Source: Bacteroidales bacterium
Lineage (GTDB): Bacteria; Bacteroidota; Bacteroidia; Bacteroidales; VadinHA17
Length of the DNA: 64,000 bases
Assembly (NCBI GenBank): GCA_016928075.1
Contig: JAFGLJ010000046.1
Span: 18,322 to 82,321 of the forward strand
Reading direction: 5' to 3'
Part shown: piece by piece, positions 26,704 to 37,011 of the stretch
How the letters are laid out: each line of letters starts with the position of its first letter
Position numbering within the stretch: the first letter of the stretch is position 1
Notes under the pieces: model-generated
What the model was told of the DNA's origin: nothing
Databases searched by the model: none
What the model saw: only the letters and a program-made list of their open reading frames with translations
Made by a program: the position numbers and the translations under genes

Positions 26704-28140
26704 ATGAAAGGAGTTTGTCTGTTTTTTGGATTACATCAGCCATTGAGACTCAGGAGGTATCGTTTTTTTGATATAGGCAATGATCATTATTACTACGATG
26801 ATTATACCAATGAGACAATATTGAGGAATATTGCTGAGAGATGTTACCTTCCTGCGAATAAGCTGGTGCTTGAGCTGATAAATAAATATAAAAATAAGTT
26901 CAAGGTATCCTACTCTATTACGGGAGTGCTGATTGATCAACTTGAGACCTATGCCCCTGATGTGCTGGATTCATTCAGGAAACTGGCCGAAACAGGACAG
27001 GTCGAATTCCTTGCCGAAACCTATTCACACTCACTGGCCTGCATGGGCAATAAGAATGAGTTTATTAAGCAGGTTAATAAACACGGTCAAAAAATTGAAC
27101 AGTATTTCGGCATTAAACCAGTCTCATTCAGGAATACCGAAATGGTATATTCAGATGAAATAGGCAGCTGGGTAGCGGATATGGGATTTTCAGCCATGCT
27201 TACCGAGGGAGCAAAGCATATACTGGGATGGAGAAGTCCGGATTTCCTATACTGTAATAATATCAACCCCAGATTGAAAGTATTGCTCAGGAATTTTCAG
27301 CTGAGCGATGATATAGCTTTCAGGTTCGGAAACAGGGAATGGAGTGAATGGCCTCTGACAACTGAAAAGTATGCTTCATGGATGAAAAAAAGGGGTAAAG
27401 ATGCTGAGCTTATCAACCTTTTTGTTGATTATGAAACTTTTGGGGAGCATCAAAAAGCAGAAACAGGCATCTTTAAATTTCTTGAAGCCCTGCCAGGCAC
27501 CTTAATGAAGAAAACAGATTTCAGTTTTATGACCCCGGCGGAAGTGGCACTGGAATTTCAGCCTGTATCAGCAATTAAAGTACCGTATCCAATATCATGG
27601 GCAGATGAAGAAAGGGACCTTACAGCCTGGCTGGGCAACGACCTGCAGAATGCTGCGTTCGATAAACTCTATTCACTGACTTACAGGGTTGATGGTTGCG
27701 AGAATGAAAGTATCAATAAAGACTGGGAATTCCTCCAGGTAAGCGACCACTTTTACTACATGTGTACAAAATTCTTTTCTGATGGCGCCGTGCATCAATA
27801 TTTTAATCCCTACGAATCACCATATGATGCATTCATGAATTATATGAACGTACTGAGTGATTTCGAGATCCGCCTCGACTCTGTATGCCCGGAACATGTT
27901 GAAAACAAAGAGCTAATTACCCTAAGGAAGAAAGTTGATGCAATACAGGAGGAGTTGAATGAGCGTGAGACTGAAGTGCGTAAGCTGAGGGCCAAGATCA
28001 AGTCAATGACGGTTAGCACCACTTCAACTCCAACAGCAACGGGCAAGACCGACACCGGTAAAAAGCCAGTAAAGCAAACATCCCAAAAGACCGGTACAAC
28101 AACTACAACCAGGAAGACAACGAGTACTAAAAAGAAATAG
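26704..28140 (+). CDS. GH57-family alpha-amylase/glucanotransferase with low-complexity tail
   Basis: A 478-residue enzyme. The GH57 motifs are present in order: HQPLR (about 12), GVLIDQLE, AETYSHSLA, the nucleophile segment FRNTEMVYSDEI and the acid segment VDYETFGEHQ. Residues about 390-430 form a coiled coil (LRKKVDAIQEELNERETEV). The last 45 residues are almost only T, S, K, P and G, ending TTSTKKK. The enzyme probably cuts or rearranges glycogen outer chains in the cytoplasm, as no signal peptide is seen. The charged tail is unusual and may bind polysaccharide or be disordered. Confidence 0.9.
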   Translation: MKGVCLFFGLHQPLRLRRYRFFDIGNDHYYYDDYTNETILRNIAERCYLPANKLVLELINKYKNKFKVSYSITGVLIDQLETYAPDVLDSFRKLAETGQVEFLAETYSHSLACMGNKNEFIKQVNKHGQKIEQYFGIKPVSFRNTEMVYSDEIGSWVADMGFSAMLTEGAKHILGWRSPDFLYCNNINPRLKVLLRNFQLSDDIAFRFGNREWSEWPLTTEKYASWMKKRGKDAELINLFVDYETFGEHQKAETGIFKFLEALPGTLMKKTDFSFMTPAEVALEFQPVSAIKVPYPISWADEERDLTAWLGNDLQNAAFDKLYSLTYRVDGCENESINKDWEFLQVSDHFYYMCTKFFSDGAVHQYFNPYESPYDAFMNYMNVLSDFEIRLDSVCPEHVENKELITLRKKVDAIQEELNERETEVRKLRAKIKSMTVSTTSTPTATGKTDTGKKPVKQTSQKTGTTTTTRKTTSTKKK

Positions 28141-28148
28141 ATTAGGAA

Positions 28149-31100
28149 ATGAATGAAAACGGAATGATTGACCTGCTCTTTGAGACAAGCTGGGAAATTT
28201 GCAACAAGGTTGGCGGAATACATACAGTTATCTCTACCAAAGCACTAACCCTGATGAATGAACTGGGCGATAAATATATACTTATAGGCCCGGATGTGTG
28301 GAGGGGTGAAGTCGAAAATCCTGAATTTATCCAGGACAGCAGCCTTTTTGCAAGCTGGAAAGAAAAGTCAGAAGGTGAAGGATTGAGAGTTCGTACGGGC
28401 AGATGGAATATTTCAGGTAGTCCAATAGTTATTCTGGTTGACTTTACACAGTACTTTAATGAAAAGAACGAAATATTCGCCAGGTTATGGGAACAATATA
28501 AACTGGATAGCCTTTCGGGTGAATGGGATTATATTGAACCGGCTCTTTTCGGATATGCTGCAGGAAAGGTTATTGAAAGCTTCACGGGATTTTACCATGA
28601 ATACCAGGATATTATTGCCCAGTTCCACGAATGGATGACTGGAGTGGGAATACTGTATCTCAAGGAAAATGCCCCGTGGGTCAGTACATCGTTTACCACT
28701 CATGCCACTGTGCTTGGAAGGGCAATTGCCGGTAATAAAAGACCATTGTACAGTAAACTCAATGAATACAATCCTCAGCAGGTGTCGCGGGAATTCAATG
28801 TTGTGGCAAAGCGGTCGCTAGAGAAAACAGCGGCACAAGTTGCAGACGTTTTCACCACGGTAAGTGAAATAACATCAAAGGAATGCTCAGCTTTCCTGGA
28901 GAAAGATGTCGACGTTGTAACACCAAATGGCTTTGAAGATATTTTCGTGCCGGTAAAAGATGAATTTGATTTTAAACGTCAGGAAGCAAGGAAGATCCTT
29001 TTAAACGCAGCACGGATAATTTCGGGCAGGGAACTAAAAGATGATTCATTGCTTATCGCTACTTCAGGCAGATATGAATATCATAATAAGGGTATAGATA
29101 TCTTCATTGAGTCTCTTGCAAAAGTTGACAGGGATATACAATCCCGAAGGGATATTGTCGCTTTTATCATGGTTCCGGCCTATCACAAAGGACCAAGAAA
29201 GGATATTGCAGATTATATGAATGGAATTTCAACAGATATTCCTTCAGGAGACAATATACTTTCACATGGCTTACATGACAGGGATAATGATCCTGTTATC
29301 AGGGCATTGAGTGATAATGGTCTTAATAATGATAAGGATAAGAGGGTAATAACTATTTTTGTGCCCTCTTACCTGAATGGTTATGACGGCATTTTCAATA
29401 AATCCTATTACGACCTGCTTATAGGTTTTGATATAACAGTATTCCCATCATATTATGAACCCTGGGGTTATACCCCTTTGGAAAGTCTTATGTTTTCCAT
29501 TCCTACCGTTACCAGCACACTTACGGGATTCGGATTATGGGTAAAGAATCATTATCCGGACCATGATGATGGTATTTGTATTATCGAAAGGGATGACACC
29601 AATCATGATCAGGCCGCTGAGGCAATAAGCTTATACATAAGGAAAATATACGAGCTGGATAATGAACACATTGACAAAATACGTGAAGAGGCTTATAAAA
29701 TATCAAGGATTGCCAGCTGGGACAAGCTGGTTGAATATTACTTTGAAGCCTATCAGATAGCTCTCCAAAGATCTAAACCTCGAAGGGATGAACCAAGAGA
29801 GCTTTCTGAAATATTGCTGCGGAAGGATATTGTTGCCCGCAAACCGCACGAGGTACCGATCTGGAAGGATATTTATATACAGTCGGATGTGCCCGAGCGC
29901 CTGACGGTTTTGAAAGAACTTGCGTGTAACCTCTGGTGGTCATGGAATGATGAAGCAAAGGACCTTTTCAGGAGGATAGATCCTTCACTTTGGGAGGAAA
30001 CCAAGCAAAACCCATGCATACTTATAGAGCGTGTCGATTATAAAAGACTTAAGGTATTGTCTGAAGATGAGGAGTTCCTGGCTGATCTTGATAGTGTTTA
30101 TTCTGAATTCCGTGAATATATGGATAGGCCGGATGACAGTAATTCTCCAGTAGTAGCTTATTTCAGCATGGAATTTGGTGTTCATCCCTCACTCAAAACA
30201 TATTCAGGTGGACTTGGTGTGCTGGCAGGCGATTATCTAAAGGAAGCCAGTGATTCCAACTATAATATGGTTGGGGTTGGCCTGCTCTACCGGTTAGGTT
30301 ATTTCAGGCAGAAGATAGGTCCGAAAGGTCAACAAATGGCTGTGTATGAGGCTGAAGATTTCTCCCAGCTGCCTGTAAGTCCTGTGGAAGATGAGGAAGG
30401 GAACCAGGTCAAAATAGCCATTGTATGGCCGGGGCGTACAGTAAAGGCACGTGTATGGGAAGCAGAAATCGGTAAAGTAAGATTATTCCTTCTGGATACT
30501 GATTTTGACGAAAATAGCCAGGAAGACAGGCAGGTTACGCAACAGCTTTATGGTGGTGATAACGAAAACAGGCTTAAACAGGAGCTTTTATTGGGTATAG
30601 GTGGTATTAGAGCTCTCAGGGCTATAGGGATTAAACCAGATATCTATCATAATAATGAAGGTCATTCGGCTTTCATAGGACTTGAGCGACTAAGGTACCT
30701 TATGGAGAAGCGCCATCTAACTTTTGATGAAGGTATAGAAGCAATAAAAGCCTCAACACTGTTTACCACTCATACACCTGTGCCGGCAGGACATGATTCA
30801 TTTGAAGAAGGCCTGTTAAGGAAATATATCCCACATTACCCTGAAAGACTTAATATTACATGGGAAAGATTAATGAGCCTTGGCAGAGCCTATAATGACC
30901 AGACAGGTAAATTCAACATGAGTTATCTTGCTGCACGCATGTCACAGCAAATCAACGGGGTGAGTAAACTTCATGGCGAGGTGAGCCGTAAAATGTTTAA
31001 CGTACTATGGCCAGGATACCTTGAGGAAGAATTGTTTATCGGGCATGTAACAAATGGAGTGCATTACCCGACATGGTTAAACAGGAGCTGGAAAAAATTA

Positions 31101-32387
31101 TACCATGACATAACAGGAAAAAAACATTTTGATCAGACCGATAAGGCGGAATGGGAAAAAATATACTCAGTACCCGATAAAGAAATATATGAAATAAAGA
31201 ATTCAATTAAGCAGAGTCTGTTTGATTGGATAAGGAAAAGGATACAGACAGAGATGATGGAGAAGAGAGTAAGCCCGAGGAGGCTGATCAATATCAGTAA
31301 CGAGCTTAATCCCGATGCCCTTACCATAGGTTTTGCACGGCGGTTTGCTACCTACAAGAGAGCCACACTTCTGTTTAAAGACCTTGATCGTCTTAATGAA
31401 ATAGTAAATAATCCTGATAAACCAGTACAATTTATTTTTGCCGGTAAAGCACATCCCCATGACGGCGGGGGGCAAGAGCTGATTCAACGGATAAACGAGG
31501 TGTCGCACATGCCTGAGTTTGAAGGCAAGATCATATTCCTTGAGAATTATGATATGGAAATGGCAAAGCAACTTGTAAGCGGAGTTGATATATGGCTTAA
31601 TACACCTACAAGGCCACTGGAAGCATCAGGTACAAGCGGTGAAAAGGGAGTTATGAATGGCACAATTCATTTTAGTGTCCTTGATGGATGGTGGGTTGAA
31701 GGCTACAGAGCTTATGCAGGTTTCGCTCTTCCCCTTAAGCGTACCTTTGCAAATCAGGACCTGCAGGATGATGTTGATGCCGAAACTGTATATAATATGC
31801 TTGAATATGAAATAATACCGGCATATTACAACAGGGATGAAAATGGGGTGCCTGTTGAATGGATCAGTTATATCAAGAATTCCATGGTTCAGGTAGCTCC
31901 CAAATTCACCATGAAAAGGATGATTGATGACTATTATAATAAATACTATTTAAAGCTCTGGGAAAGAACGCAGTCACTCAAAGAAGACAATTATGCCAGA
32001 GCCATTGCACTTACAGCCTGGAAAAACTGGATGGCTACAGAATGGAACAAGCTTGAAATACTGTCTTATAGTTTTGAAAAGCCAGGTGAGAATATTTACC
32101 GTGCCGGTGTATCATATAAAGGGGAGGTTATTCTTAATGTAAATGGAATACCACCTGAAAATGTAGGTGTTGAATTTATTATAACGCAAATGACACAGAG
32201 CGGTAATTACGAGTTTATATCCAAATATGATATGGATTATATAAGCTCAAAGCAGGGGAGATCACTTTATCGCCTTGAGATGATACCAGAAAAAGCAGGT
32301 ACTTTCTTCTATGGGCTAAGGCTCTACCCCAAAAGCCCTGATCTGCCCCACCGCCAGGATTTCTATCTTATCAAGTGGATTGATTGA
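28149..32387 (+). CDS. Fused GT3 glycogen synthase and GT35 alpha-glucan phosphorylase
   Basis: A 1412-residue two-enzyme fusion. Residues 1-560 resemble eukaryotic-type GT3 glycogen synthase (LLFETSWEICNKVGGIHTVI at the start; PSYYEPWGYTPLESL near 435). From about 585 (VPERLTVLKELACNLWWSWN) to about 1310 it is an alpha-glucan phosphorylase of the short TIGR02094 type. Its pyridoxal phosphate lysine lies near residue 1166 in EASGTSGEKGVMNG. The last 100 residues form an extra beta domain. The two halves catalyse opposite directions of chain growth, a composition recurrent in Bacteroidota. The 3' end overlaps the convergent branching enzyme by 17 bases. Confidence 0.9.
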   Translation: MNENGMIDLLFETSWEICNKVGGIHTVISTKALTLMNELGDKYILIGPDVWRGEVENPEFIQDSSLFASWKEKSEGEGLRVRTGRWNISGSPIVILVDFTQYFNEKNEIFARLWEQYKLDSLSGEWDYIEPALFGYAAGKVIESFTGFYHEYQDIIAQFHEWMTGVGILYLKENAPWVSTSFTTHATVLGRAIAGNKRPLYSKLNEYNPQQVSREFNVVAKRSLEKTAAQVADVFTTVSEITSKECSAFLEKDVDVVTPNGFEDIFVPVKDEFDFKRQEARKILLNAARIISGRELKDDSLLIATSGRYEYHNKGIDIFIESLAKVDRDIQSRRDIVAFIMVPAYHKGPRKDIADYMNGISTDIPSGDNILSHGLHDRDNDPVIRALSDNGLNNDKDKRVITIFVPSYLNGYDGIFNKSYYDLLIGFDITVFPSYYEPWGYTPLESLMFSIPTVTSTLTGFGLWVKNHYPDHDDGICIIERDDTNHDQAAEAISLYIRKIYELDNEHIDKIREEAYKISRIASWDKLVEYYFEAYQIALQRSKPRRDEPRELSEILLRKDIVARKPHEVPIWKDIYIQSDVPERLTVLKELACNLWWSWNDEAKDLFRRIDPSLWEETKQNPCILIERVDYKRLKVLSEDEEFLADLDSVYSEFREYMDRPDDSNSPVVAYFSMEFGVHPSLKTYSGGLGVLAGDYLKEASDSNYNMVGVGLLYRLGYFRQKIGPKGQQMAVYEAEDFSQLPVSPVEDEEGNQVKIAIVWPGRTVKARVWEAEIGKVRLFLLDTDFDENSQEDRQVTQQLYGGDNENRLKQELLLGIGGIRALRAIGIKPDIYHNNEGHSAFIGLERLRYLMEKRHLTFDEGIEAIKASTLFTTHTPVPAGHDSFEEGLLRKYIPHYPERLNITWERLMSLGRAYNDQTGKFNMSYLAARMSQQINGVSKLHGEVSRKMFNVLWPGYLEEELFIGHVTNGVHYPTWLNRSWKKLYHDITGKKHFDQTDKAEWEKIYSVPDKEIYEIKNSIKQSLFDWIRKRIQTEMMEKRVSPRRLINISNELNPDALTIGFARRFATYKRATLLFKDLDRLNEIVNNPDKPVQFIFAGKAHPHDGGGQELIQRINEVSHMPEFEGKIIFLENYDMEMAKQLVSGVDIWLNTPTRPLEASGTSGEKGVMNGTIHFSVLDGWWVEGYRAYAGFALPLKRTFANQDLQDDVDAETVYNMLEYEIIPAYYNRDENGVPVEWISYIKNSMVQVAPKFTMKRMIDDYYNKYYLKLWERTQSLKEDNYARAIALTAWKNWMATEWNKLEILSYSFEKPGENIYRAGVSYKGEVILNVNGIPPENVGVEFIITQMTQSGNYEFISKYDMDYISSKQGRSLYRLEMIPEKAGTFFYGLRLYPKSPDLPHRQDFYLIKWID

Positions 32388-34398
32388 TCCTTTTCACAGG
32401 CGCCATCTTGAATACAATACCTGTTCTGGCAGGCAGGTAAAGACTTATTTTCAGCGGGGAATTCAGCTTTTCCCCCGGCACTCTTGAGGAGATATAGATC
32501 ATATTCCTGTCGATCCGGTCGAAGCCACCAAATTCTTTACGGTCAGTGTCAAAAACTATAATATATCTGCCTGTCACCGGTATCCTGTAATCGGTAAATG
32601 ATCTTGAAGGATGAAAGTTGAAAACAAAAAGGTAGCCTCCTCTCCTGAAAGCAAGGATATTATCACTGTTATGGCTGTATACTTTTTCTGTTATAATATT
32701 TGAAAACACATCAGAATTTTTGATAAAGTCAATCATCTTCATATCAAAATCATTAAGGTAATGATATTTAAGATCGGTGCGGTCGGTGAGGCTCCATTGC
32801 CTTCTTGCATATTTAAAGCTCCAGTTATTGCCTTCCCTGGGAAAATCTATCCATTCCGGGTGCCCGAACTCATTGCCCATGAAATTCAGGTAACCTCCAC
32901 TGGCTGTTAAGATGGTTATTAGTCTTATTACTTTGTGCAGTGCAATGGCCCTGTCGATGTTGATGCTTTCAATGTTTTTACTCATATTCCAATACATCTC
33001 TGCGTCTGCAAGCCTGAAGATCAATGTTTTATCACCCACCAGAGCCTGGTCGTGCGACTCACAGTACGACACTGTCTTTTCCTCTACCCTGTGGGTTGTT
33101 AGCTCATGGAACAGGCCGTCCATATTCCATTCTTCATCCTGCTGTTCCTTAATCAGTTTGATCCAATAATCAGGAATACCCATGGCAAGCCTGAAGTCGA
33201 ATCCTGTCCCGCCTGAGTCGACATCGCAGGCCATACCTGGCATGCCGCTCATTTCTTCCGCTATACTGATGGCTTTTGGCTTAATGGTATGAACAAGCTT
33301 ATTGGCAAGCTTAAGATAAATCAGCGCATCATCATCCTGACCCCCATCAAAATACATATCATAAGAAGTAAAATTACGTCCCAGGCCGTGGTCATAATAT
33401 ATCATGCTGGTAACTCCATCAAATCTGAAACCGTCGATTTTGTATTCTTCCATCCAATACCTGATGTTGGACAAAAGGAAATGAATTATGTGATCCTTGC
33501 CGTAATCAAAGCAGAGGGAATTCCATGCAACATGCATCCTTCGTTCATTAGCATGGAAATATTGTCCTGGATTCCCGTCAAACAGGCCCAGGCCTTCATT
33601 TATATTACTGACAGAATGTGAATGTACCAGATCCATAATAACGGCAATACCCATCTTATGGGCTTCATCAACAATTGCCTTCAGGTCATCGGGAGTACCA
33701 AATCTCGAAGATACGGCGAAAAAGTTTGAAACATGGTAACCGAAAGAGCCGTAATATGGATGTTCCTGTATAGCCATTAGCTGAATGGTATTATAACCAT
33801 TCCTTGCTATACGCGGGAGAACATTTTCCCTGAACTCATTGAAGCTGGCTATTTTTTCTTCTTCCGAAGACATTCCTACATGGCATTCGTATATTATTGG
33901 GTGACTGCATGTGGGCATAAAATCAGGATACTGCCACTCATATTTATTGTGGGGCTGCCAGTGCCTGCATGAGAAAATTTTTGTTTTTTCGTCCTGAATC
34001 AGTGTTTTTGCGTAAGAAGGTATTCTTTCGCCCTTACCCCCACTCCAGTGTACCGACAGTTTATAAAGGTCGCCATGTGCTATAGCATCCCCTGGCAATA
34101 AGATTTCCCAATCGCCTTCCCTGTTGAGCCTTCTCATCGCATACTCCTGTTTTTCTTCCCAGTTGTTGAAGCTTCCAATCAGATAAATAGATGTTGCGTT
34201 AGGAGCCCATTCCCTGAAAACAAGTGAATTATTATCTGTATGCATGCCATAATAATGATGGCCCGAGGCAAAGGATGCAAGACTTTTCCCTTCAGTAATT
34301 TTTTTGAGTTTTTGCTCATATGCACGATGCCTGTCCCTGAGCACTCCATAATAAGGCTCAAGCCATGGGTCATTGAGAAAATATTCAACTTTATTCAT
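32371..34398 (-). CDS. glgB: 1,4-alpha-glucan branching enzyme, eukaryote-like
   Basis: A 675-residue GH13 branching enzyme. It has an N-terminal CBM48 domain (FREWAPNATSIYLIGSFNNW), the catalytic barrel with nucleophile Asp327 in DGFRFDGVTSM, the acid/base Glu in SIAEEMSG (near 381-382) and the transition-state Asp in CESHDQ. The YYDHGLG insertion and ECHVGMSSEE segment match the eukaryote-like GH13 subfamily 8 rather than E. coli GlgB. It introduces alpha-1,6 branches and completes the glycogen module, though it is transcribed towards the others. Confidence 0.93.
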   Translation of the reverse strand: MNKVEYFLNDPWLEPYYGVLRDRHRAYEQKLKKITEGKSLASFASGHHYYGMHTDNNSLVFREWAPNATSIYLIGSFNNWEEKQEYAMRRLNREGDWEILLPGDAIAHGDLYKLSVHWSGGKGERIPSYAKTLIQDEKTKIFSCRHWQPHNKYEWQYPDFMPTCSHPIIYECHVGMSSEEEKIASFNEFRENVLPRIARNGYNTIQLMAIQEHPYYGSFGYHVSNFFAVSSRFGTPDDLKAIVDEAHKMGIAVIMDLVHSHSVSNINEGLGLFDGNPGQYFHANERRMHVAWNSLCFDYGKDHIIHFLLSNIRYWMEEYKIDGFRFDGVTSMIYYDHGLGRNFTSYDMYFDGGQDDDALIYLKLANKLVHTIKPKAISIAEEMSGMPGMACDVDSGGTGFDFRLAMGIPDYWIKLIKEQQDEEWNMDGLFHELTTHRVEEKTVSYCESHDQALVGDKTLIFRLADAEMYWNMSKNIESINIDRAIALHKVIRLITILTASGGYLNFMGNEFGHPEWIDFPREGNNWSFKYARRQWSLTDRTDLKYHYLNDFDMKMIDFIKNSDVFSNIITEKVYSHNSDNILAFRRGGYLFVFNFHPSRSFTDYRIPVTGRYIIVFDTDRKEFGGFDRIDRNMIYISSRVPGEKLNSPLKISLYLPARTGIVFKMAPVKRINQST

Positions 34399-34409
34399 AT
34401 TCAGGCGGT

Positions 34410-36863
34410 TTATTTCTTATTCCATACGAAATCACCATTTCCCACTGACCAGTCATTACCGAAGAAACCGGCACATTCAACTGCCTTATATTCTTCGCCT
34501 GATTCCGGCATCCTGAATACAGTAAGGTCTGGGAAAGAAGATCCCGCAATGAAATACTGGTTAGGATAAGCTGCCCTCATGCCTTTCAGCCCTGTTCCTG
34601 CTATCACACCTACAGAATTGTTGACTGAACCTTTCAATGGCCGTATGAAATAACATGCTATATCATCGCCGGTAATAGTTTTGTCCCCTATGATCAACTT
34701 GTTGTTTTGTACCTGTACGGGGCTTTCTCCGAGGAGTAATTTCCATGCCCGGTTATTATCAGCATTACCATAAATAATAATATTTCTTCCTTTAAAGTTG
34801 CCTGCTCGGAACTGCCTGTCTGATATGAGTTCAACTGAACCGTTGCCCCTGTATGAAAATGTTTCTGCATCGAACCTTGCTTTTAAATAATTCCACCTGT
34901 TCTCTTCTTTAGTTCCGGTGGTACCATATACGAAAAGCATATTTTCCTTGAAAGCATCTTTGAAACCCCCGTATCTGTGCGGGCCTTTTTGTTCGGCTGC
35001 AGGCTTTAAAGAATGTGCCCATTCCTCATTGTCGAACTTTAAAAAATGATATTCATTAGTGTCCGGTGCAGCAATTTTAAGATTCTGGTTATCAATTACA
35101 ATTGACAGTGGATATTTCAAAGCAGGTATACCTGTTTTTATAGCCATTGTTGAAATATTATCTGTATCTATTGTCAACTGTGATGAGTCATTACTGATCC
35201 GGGCTTTAACGCTGCTGATTTCAAAAGGATTAATTTGTTGATGAATGGCTATCCAGTGCGAATAAGCTGACACACCCGGGCTGGCGGTGTAAAACTCCAG
35301 TTTTTTCACTGCAGCTATGGAAGGGATACTGTGCAGCTTGAAGAAGTCAAATATAGGAGGCCAGTCCATCGATATGTCTCCGTACCAGTGTGTCCCGCCA
35401 GGGTATTCATAATAAGTAAAGTCAGGGTGGAATTCACCAAGGACCTGTCGCATCCGGCGTGCCTGTTCAACACTTACCGTAGGGTCTGAATCACCATGGT
35501 ATACATATACGCCATGATGCATGTAATTTCGTGCTATTTTTAATGTACGACTTGTGTTCCCGGCCCGGTCGAACATCTGCTTCATATTGCCGTTTTCTTT
35601 CATTCCAGGCCCTCCGGAAGCATAGTTAAGCAGATCGGGGTAGCCTGCACAGGGCGCTATGGCTGCAAATTTATCGGGGTATGTTGCCCCCAGGTACCAT
35701 GTCCCGTGACCACCCATTGAGTGTCCTGTCAGATATGTTTTTTCAGGGCTGGTTTCAAACAGCTTCCTGCCTTCGTTAAGGACCTCCAGTGCATCGAGCC
35801 TTCCCCAGTCTTCCCAGGCAAAGCCGAAAGGCCCCCTGTTTGTTGGTGCAACAATATGCCCCCAGTCTTTTGCGTCGTATGTCCATGCCTGGTTTCTTGC
35901 CTGAACGCCGGCACCATGAACCGACAGGAAAAGAGCCTGGCCTCCTTCAGCCGGACTGGCAGAAGGAGTGACGCTGTAATACTGTACGCTGCCATCGATA
36001 TTACTTATAAAAGTACGATCATGATTCAATGCGAAATTTTTACACTTTATCCCGAAAACATTACTATCATATAAGTTATTACCACGGGAAAGTAACTCGA
36101 TCTTTACTTCCTGTTCACCGGGCTCCAGGCCTTCAGGTACCGGTATCCTGAAGTTCATCCTCCTGGATGTGAGCTTTTCAATACCAGGCAGTTCAGTTGT
36201 CATTTGAATATCTTTTACTGTGCATCTTATCTTCAAACCAGTTGTATATTTCTCAATTGCATTTACAATGGTTACCCCGGCCCACTTAAAACCCGGTTCT
36301 TCAATTATTAAATCTGGCAGTGTGAGGTCTTTCTTTTTAATAAGTATCCTCGAGCCGGGTTTTTCAAGTGATACTTTTATCCTTGGATAGCGACCATTGG
36401 TAAAATAGAGCTGGTTTATGCCTTTTTTTATTAACACAGGATGCACTGAAAAATTAAAATCATAATGATCCCCCTCTCTTGGTTCACCGTTGATAAATAC
36501 CATTGTGTGGCCACTGGCATTTAAAAGCATTATTTTATCCTCAGGACTTTCATACTCAATATAGAGTGCTCCAAATCTTAGTTTTTCTGAGTTGAAATAT
36601 CCGTTTTCATCGGCAGTTATTTCTGCCCATACTGCATTTTCACCTTCCGGAGTCTTACCTGAGATCATACCTGGATACGGGCTCTTGAACAGGTCGTTAA
36701 TAATATCAACTGCCTGTGGATCATTAACGAAATTATTTCTGCCATAAATCACCCCGTTATCTATTACCAGGCCTTCTGTTAACTCTGTGATCGCTGCTTC
36801 CTGGGAATAAATATTCCCAATTACAGTGGTAAGCAGGATAAGAAAAAGTAGTCTGATTTTCAT
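34410..36863 (-). CDS. Secreted prolyl-oligopeptidase-like esterase/peptidase
   Basis: An 817-residue protein with a signal peptide (cut near IYSQ, residue 20). The N-terminal 250 residues are beta rich. The alpha/beta hydrolase core has the nucleophile elbow TGHSMGGHGTW with Ser near residue 382, a candidate Asp in YHGDSDPTVS and the His in YPGGTHWYGD. The C-terminal 300 residues form another beta-rich domain found in large Bacteroidota esterases. It likely works in the periplasm or outside the cell. Whether it cuts peptides or esters cannot be told. It starts 11 bases beyond glgB and may be cotranscribed with it. Confidence 0.8.
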   Translation of the reverse strand: MKIRLLFLILLTTVIGNIYSQEAAITELTEGLVIDNGVIYGRNNFVNDPQAVDIINDLFKSPYPGMISGKTPEGENAVWAEITADENGYFNSEKLRFGALYIEYESPEDKIMLLNASGHTMVFINGEPREGDHYDFNFSVHPVLIKKGINQLYFTNGRYPRIKVSLEKPGSRILIKKKDLTLPDLIIEEPGFKWAGVTIVNAIEKYTTGLKIRCTVKDIQMTTELPGIEKLTSRRMNFRIPVPEGLEPGEQEVKIELLSRGNNLYDSNVFGIKCKNFALNHDRTFISNIDGSVQYYSVTPSASPAEGGQALFLSVHGAGVQARNQAWTYDAKDWGHIVAPTNRGPFGFAWEDWGRLDALEVLNEGRKLFETSPEKTYLTGHSMGGHGTWYLGATYPDKFAAIAPCAGYPDLLNYASGGPGMKENGNMKQMFDRAGNTSRTLKIARNYMHHGVYVYHGDSDPTVSVEQARRMRQVLGEFHPDFTYYEYPGGTHWYGDISMDWPPIFDFFKLHSIPSIAAVKKLEFYTASPGVSAYSHWIAIHQQINPFEISSVKARISNDSSQLTIDTDNISTMAIKTGIPALKYPLSIVIDNQNLKIAAPDTNEYHFLKFDNEEWAHSLKPAAEQKGPHRYGGFKDAFKENMLFVYGTTGTKEENRWNYLKARFDAETFSYRGNGSVELISDRQFRAGNFKGRNIIIYGNADNNRAWKLLLGESPVQVQNNKLIIGDKTITGDDIACYFIRPLKGSVNNSVGVIAGTGLKGMRAAYPNQYFIAGSSFPDLTVFRMPESGEEYKAVECAGFFGNDWSVGNGDFVWNKK

Positions 36864-36984
36864 GTTATGATAACTAATTATTATACAGCCATATATATAA
36901 GAATAATTGCATATTTCAGCTATTTAAAGATAATAATTTCTAAACAGTTCTGTTTATTTAATTTCAGGATATCACCGCCTTTAG

Positions 36985-36992
36985 TATTTTTG
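36985..36992 (+). promoter_or_regulatory. Bacteroidota -7 box (TATTTTTG) for ribF
   Basis: A TAnnTTTG match 19 bases before the TTG start codon. Transcription would begin near 36999, leaving a leader of only about a dozen bases, so no FMN riboswitch fits here. Confidence 0.55.
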
Positions 36993-37011
36993 CCTTCGTA
37001 AAATTTCTACA

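Noticed and set aside
36864..37011. Possible FMN riboswitch before ribF
   Set aside because: The promoter box at 36985-36992 leaves a leader of about 13 bases, and no conserved RFN-type sequence blocks are seen upstream.
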